64,000 nucleotides of DNA from Bacteroidaceae bacterium. Lineage in GTDB: Bacteria > Bacteroidota > Bacteroidia > Bacteroidales > Bacteroidaceae. Position numbers and translations under genes: made by a program. Positions 61,279 through 64,000 of the stretch are shown here, one piece after another. The notes beneath the pieces are model-generated. The model did no database searches, was not told the DNA's origin, and was given only the letters and a program-made list of their open reading frames with translations. Positions within the stretch are counted from its first letter, which is position 1. Each line of letters opens with the position of its first letter. The stretch lies in contig JAUUPT010000007.1 of NCBI GenBank assembly GCA_030843315.1, positions 25,171-89,170 of the forward strand. Reading direction: 5' to 3'.

Positions 61279-61309
61279 GAAAACCGACTATTTAAAGAGT
61301 ATTTTATTG

Positions 61310-61951
61310 ATGAAAAACAATTGGTTAAGAACGGGCTATGTCATGGTTTCGCGGGCATTGCTGATGGAAATGTATGCGAAACAAGGTGGGGCTTTGACCG
61401 ACGAAGAGGCGTTCCTGAGGGTATTGGTACATGTGAATTATAAAAGTACGGTGGTTTGCTGCTGTGGCGTGGAAGTGAATTGCGAGCGCGGCGAATCCGT
61501 GATTTCTTATATGGGTTGGGCAGATATTCTGGGCTGGACACGCGGACATACCCGCCGATTCTTTGAGCGTTGCATAGCGGACGGCCTTATTGAGCAGGTC
61601 CCCGGCAACTGTCCCAGTCATATCCGCATCCCCGGATACGATGCCTGGACCGGTCAACCGGCAGGGAAAGCAATGGCAGAGCCTGCCGAAGCCGCCTCCA
61701 AACGGAAGGCGGAGAGCGCCTTGGAAGAATCTCTGAAACGCTTCATTGCCCATTACAGCGAGGTGACGCAGCTGCCTGCCGAGAACAGCGGGCGCGTGCG
61801 CAGCCTGTGGAAAAAGCTCTCCACTGCCGAACGCGAACTTGCCTACCGGCGCGTAGAAGACTACTACTACGGCCTGAACAATACTAATTTCTGCTACCAG
61901 GCAGCAAGATACCTGGAATGCAGAGTGTTTGAAAACGAATACCTGAACTGA
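61310..61951 (+). CDS. winged-helix replication-type protein next to DnaB (hypothetical)
   Basis: The 213-residue protein has an N-terminal domain that looks like a winged helix (LTDEEAFLRVLVHVNYK, MGWADILGWTRGHTRRFFERCIADGLIEQV), a Lys/Glu-rich linker (about 115-140) and a helical C-terminal domain (LSTAERELAYRRVEDYYYGLNN, YQAARYLECRVFENEYL). This layout recalls DnaD-like or phage replisome organisers. The ATG at 61310 is chosen; an upstream start would cover the repeats. TGATG overlap with the helicase gene supports a common function. Not a confident family match. Confidence 0.55.
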   Translation: MKNNWLRTGYVMVSRALLMEMYAKQGGALTDEEAFLRVLVHVNYKSTVVCCCGVEVNCERGESVISYMGWADILGWTRGHTRRFFERCIADGLIEQVPGNCPSHIRIPGYDAWTGQPAGKAMAEPAEAASKRKAESALEESLKRFIAHYSEVTQLPAENSGRVRSLWKKLSTAERELAYRRVEDYYYGLNNTNFCYQAARYLECRVFENEYLN

Positions 61952-63312
61952 TGGCTGAAATATTGAATCCCCACGATCCCAATTTGGAAGGCGTCATCTT
62001 GGGCGCCTGCCTGGTAGAGTCCGCCGCCATGGTGCTGGTGGGCGACAAGCTGCGTCCCGAAATGTTCTACGAAAGCGGACATGCCGAAATCTACTCCGCC
62101 CTGCTGTCGATGCACCAGGCAGGCAAGGGCATCGACATCATCACAGTGAAAAACGAGCTTGCCGCCCGCGGCAAGCTGGACGCCGCAGGCGGTCCCTACG
62201 AGCTGGCAAAGTTGTCGGGGCTTGTGGTGTCTTCCGCCCACCTTGAACTGCATGCGTGCATCTTGCGCGAGATGTATATCCGCCGCGAAATGATCCGCGG
62301 CCTGCACCAACTGCTTGTCTCCGCTGCCGACGAGTCGGTAGATCTGGACGAATCGCTGGCGCTGATGCATCGCCTGATAGATCATCTGGAAGGCGAATCC
62401 ACCTCCGGCAACAGCCTGCGCGACATGGAAAACCTGATGATAGATACCTTGAAACAGATGGATGCCCGCGTGGCAAACAACCGCGACGGCATTACCGGCA
62501 TCCCCACCGGTCTGCGCGACCTGGACAAGCTGACGGCAGGCTGGCAGCCGGGCGACCTGCATATCATCGCCGCCCGTCCCTCGGTGGGTAAGACCGCCTT
62601 TGCCCTGCACCTGGCACTGGCAGCAGGTCGTGCGGGCAAGCATGTTCTGGTAAACAGCCTTGAAATGCAGGGCGAACGTCTGGGCGACCGCTGGCTCTGC
62701 GCCCAGGCATCCGACCTCAGTGCCGGTCATCTGAAGACGGGGCAGTTGAGCGCCGACGAACAGCAGGAAGCACTGGATGCCGCCCGCCAATTGGCACACC
62801 TGCCCATCTATGTGGACGACAATCCGAAGATGAGCATGGATCATATCCGTTCGTCCGCCCTGCTTCAGCAGAGTAAGGGGCGCTGCGAAATGCTTATCAT
62901 CGACTATCTGCAACTATGCGACATGAAGTCCGAACAGAAGAACCGGAACCGCGAGCAGGAAGTGGCGGAGGCAAGCCGCAAGGCGAAGCTGCTGGCAAAG
63001 GAACTGAACATCCCCGTGTTGTTGCTATGCCAGTTGAACCGCGAGTGCGAGATGCGCGGCGACAAGCGCCCCGCGCTGAGCGACCTGCGCGAGAGTGGTG
63101 CCATCGAACAGGATGCAGACGTTGTAATGCTGCTTTACCGCCCCGCCATGTACGGGCTGACCGTAGAACGCCTGAGCAAGTATTCTACCAAAGGCCTGGG
63201 TATGGTGATCCTTGCCAAGCACCGCAACGGAGAAACAGGGGATGTATACTTCCACCACAATACCAGCTTGACGAAGATAGGGGAGTGTGATCCGAAATTG
63301 GCATTTGGATGA
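61951..63312 (+). CDS. DnaB-like replicative DNA helicase
   Basis: The 453-residue protein has an N-terminal helical DnaB domain (LEGVILGACLVESAAM, EIYSALLSMHQAGKGIDIITV), a linker, and a RecA-type motor with Walker A ARPSVGKT (K214; first Gly of the usual GRPS is Ala), Walker B MLIIDYLQL (D318), and SDLRESGAIEQDADVVMLLYRP. It is shorter than the main chromosomal DnaB of Bacteroides (about 510 residues as I recall) and pairs with a winged-helix protein, so it may belong to an accessory element. Confidence 0.9.
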   Translation: MAEILNPHDPNLEGVILGACLVESAAMVLVGDKLRPEMFYESGHAEIYSALLSMHQAGKGIDIITVKNELAARGKLDAAGGPYELAKLSGLVVSSAHLELHACILREMYIRREMIRGLHQLLVSAADESVDLDESLALMHRLIDHLEGESTSGNSLRDMENLMIDTLKQMDARVANNRDGITGIPTGLRDLDKLTAGWQPGDLHIIAARPSVGKTAFALHLALAAGRAGKHVLVNSLEMQGERLGDRWLCAQASDLSAGHLKTGQLSADEQQEALDAARQLAHLPIYVDDNPKMSMDHIRSSALLQQSKGRCEMLIIDYLQLCDMKSEQKNRNREQEVAEASRKAKLLAKELNIPVLLLCQLNRECEMRGDKRPALSDLRESGAIEQDADVVMLLYRPAMYGLTVERLSKYSTKGLGMVILAKHRNGETGDVYFHHNTSLTKIGECDPKLAFG

Positions 63313-63331
63313 AAAATAATCAACAAAACAC

Positions 63332-63362
63332 TTGACTTTGCCTCTTTAATGTTGTATCTTTG
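63332..63362 (+). promoter_or_regulatory. promoter of the HU-like gene
   Basis: TTG at 63332-63334 and TATCTTTG at 63355-63362 are 20 bp apart. The leader would be about 105 bp; no other structure is seen in it. Confidence 0.65.
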
Positions 63363-63473
63363 TTGTGTGCTTAAAGGAAGGGATAAACGTTTGTTTTGAC
63401 GCTTTAATCTTCTCTTATTCACTACTGTATTATAAATCATTTTTTTTAACCTAACCCTTAACTTTTTAAATTT

Positions 63474-63968
63474 ATGGATGTAATTGTAGAGCGCTTCCAG
63501 CGCAGAAAGATTGTGAGCGACAAGAACTCACCGGTAATGTTCTATCTCCGTCAGAAACCCAAGACTTGCGGCACCGTCGACGTGGACGTGCTTGCCGCCT
63601 CCATTCAGAAGAACTGCGCCATGACCAAGGGTGACGTGAAGCACGTCATCGAAGCGTTGGTCGAAGAAATCCAGGGCAACCTGGCGAACGGCGACAAAGT
63701 GAAGCTGAACCAGTTGGGCACCTTCCACATGACCTTCCGCTGTCCCGGTGTAGAAACCTCGGACAAGTGTACCGTGCGCAACATCAACAAGGTGAATATC
63801 CGCTTTAGCCCGGACAAGGAACTGAAACTGGTGAACGGTAGTACGGCTGCCACGCGCAGCCCGGCAAATGTAGGGTTTGTACTGGACAAGCCGGAGGATG
63901 GCAGCAGTTCGGGCAATAACCCGGGCGGCGGCAGTGACGGGGATTTGGATGAGAACCCGATGGGGTAA
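63474..63968 (+). CDS. HU-like DNA-binding protein with an acidic Gly/Ser tail
   Basis: The 164-residue protein is of the HU-HIG group: YYLRQ-type start (MFYLRQKPKTCGTVDVDVLAASI), then TKGDVKHVIEALVEEIQGNLANGDKVKLNQLGTF, followed by a tail of DGSSSGNNPGGGSDGDLDENP. Such proteins are encoded in several copies in Bacteroides genomes, often near amidase genes; the next gene is outside the window. It may bend DNA or help replication or recombination. Confidence 0.85.
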   Translation: MDVIVERFQRRKIVSDKNSPVMFYLRQKPKTCGTVDVDVLAASIQKNCAMTKGDVKHVIEALVEEIQGNLANGDKVKLNQLGTFHMTFRCPGVETSDKCTVRNINKVNIRFSPDKELKLVNGSTAATRSPANVGFVLDKPEDGSSSGNNPGGGSDGDLDENPMG

Positions 63969-64000
63969 AGCCTCTCCCCTAACCCCTCCCCCGTAGGGAG
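63969..64000. other. C-rich end of window, possible hairpin cut off
   Basis: CTCTCCCCTAACCCCTCCCCC then TAGGGAG resembles the start of a hairpin, but the window ends here, so it cannot be tested. Confidence 0.25.

Larger units (their letters stand above)
60768..61309. other. long intergenic region with repeats, possible replication origin or control region
   Basis: No gene was recognised in this 542-bp stretch. It holds a TAATTTTG promoter-like box at 60933-60940, the four-unit 22-bp array (61031-61112) and three copies of GTGGCGCAA. It lies upstream of the winged-helix and DnaB helicase genes. Confidence 0.5.

Noticed and set aside
61105..61443. 112-codon frame overlapping the replication-type gene
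   Set aside because: Runs through the GTGGCGCAA repeats and overlaps the better-supported gene in another frame; no family resemblance.

Overview
The window looks like chromosomal DNA from a gut Bacteroides or a close relative in Bacteroidales. The evidence is a SusC/SusD pair, TonB-dependent receptors with carboxypeptidase-regulatory-like N-termini, a Na+-NQR operon, a Mfa-type fimbrillin operon with DUF3575 and DUF3868 genes, a HU-like protein with an acidic Gly/Ser tail, and many copies of the Bacteroides -7 promoter box TAnnTTTG. No tRNA, rRNA or CRISPR array was seen.

Layout. 0-4 kb: a partial M16 zinc peptidase, an ECF sigma factor and a biotin-type carboxyltransferase. 4-11.2 kb (minus strand): a membrane glycosyltransferase/PAS histidine kinase pair, a BamA-like barrel protein, and a GtrB-like plus GT-C (TMTC-like) glycosyltransferase pair that sits between two imperfect 57-58 bp direct repeats. 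11.3-20.3 kb: PepC, nqrABCDEF and a DbpA-like helicase. 20.5-29.1 kb: serC-serA-small membrane protein-DUF1015, an FMN reductase, an FKBP isomerase, glycerate kinase, YigZ, an orphan HpaII-family protein and a nitroreductase. 29.2-33.8 kb (minus): an operon for an ABC transporter whose ATPase is frameshifted, a GntR regulator, a 37-residue membrane peptide and an outer-membrane barrel, with a GntR-like operator on its promoter. 33.9-35.3 kb: HigB/HigA and hemolysin III. 35.4-41.4 kb (minus): gcvP, a metallo-hydrolase, rsmG, a DUF3298 lipoprotein and an AraC regulator. 41.5-49.7 kb: a TonB receptor divergent from a SusC/SusD pair, then lipB.

49.7-57.6 kb is the most striking part. A tyrosine recombinase gene is followed by a 271-bp segment bounded by exact 20-bp inverted repeats, then a six-gene fimbrial operon. 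The only good promoter in the segment points away from the fimbrial genes, so this assembly appears to hold the OFF phase of a phase-variable fimbria.

57.6-60.3 kb holds three small toxin-antitoxin units (GNAT, MNT/HEPN, RelE/ParE), each bounded by a copy of the same roughly 21-bp palindrome. The GNAT toxin appears to lack its acetyl-CoA loop and the HEPN gene is frameshifted; only the RelE/ParE unit looks intact. 60.3-64 kb holds a gene split at an A9 tract that forms a dnaX-type slippery heptamer, a noncoding region with four 22-bp iteron-like repeats, a winged-helix-type protein, a second-type DnaB helicase and the HU-like protein. Together these look like an accessory replication module.

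Functions are assigned from protein motifs recognised by eye. No database search was run.
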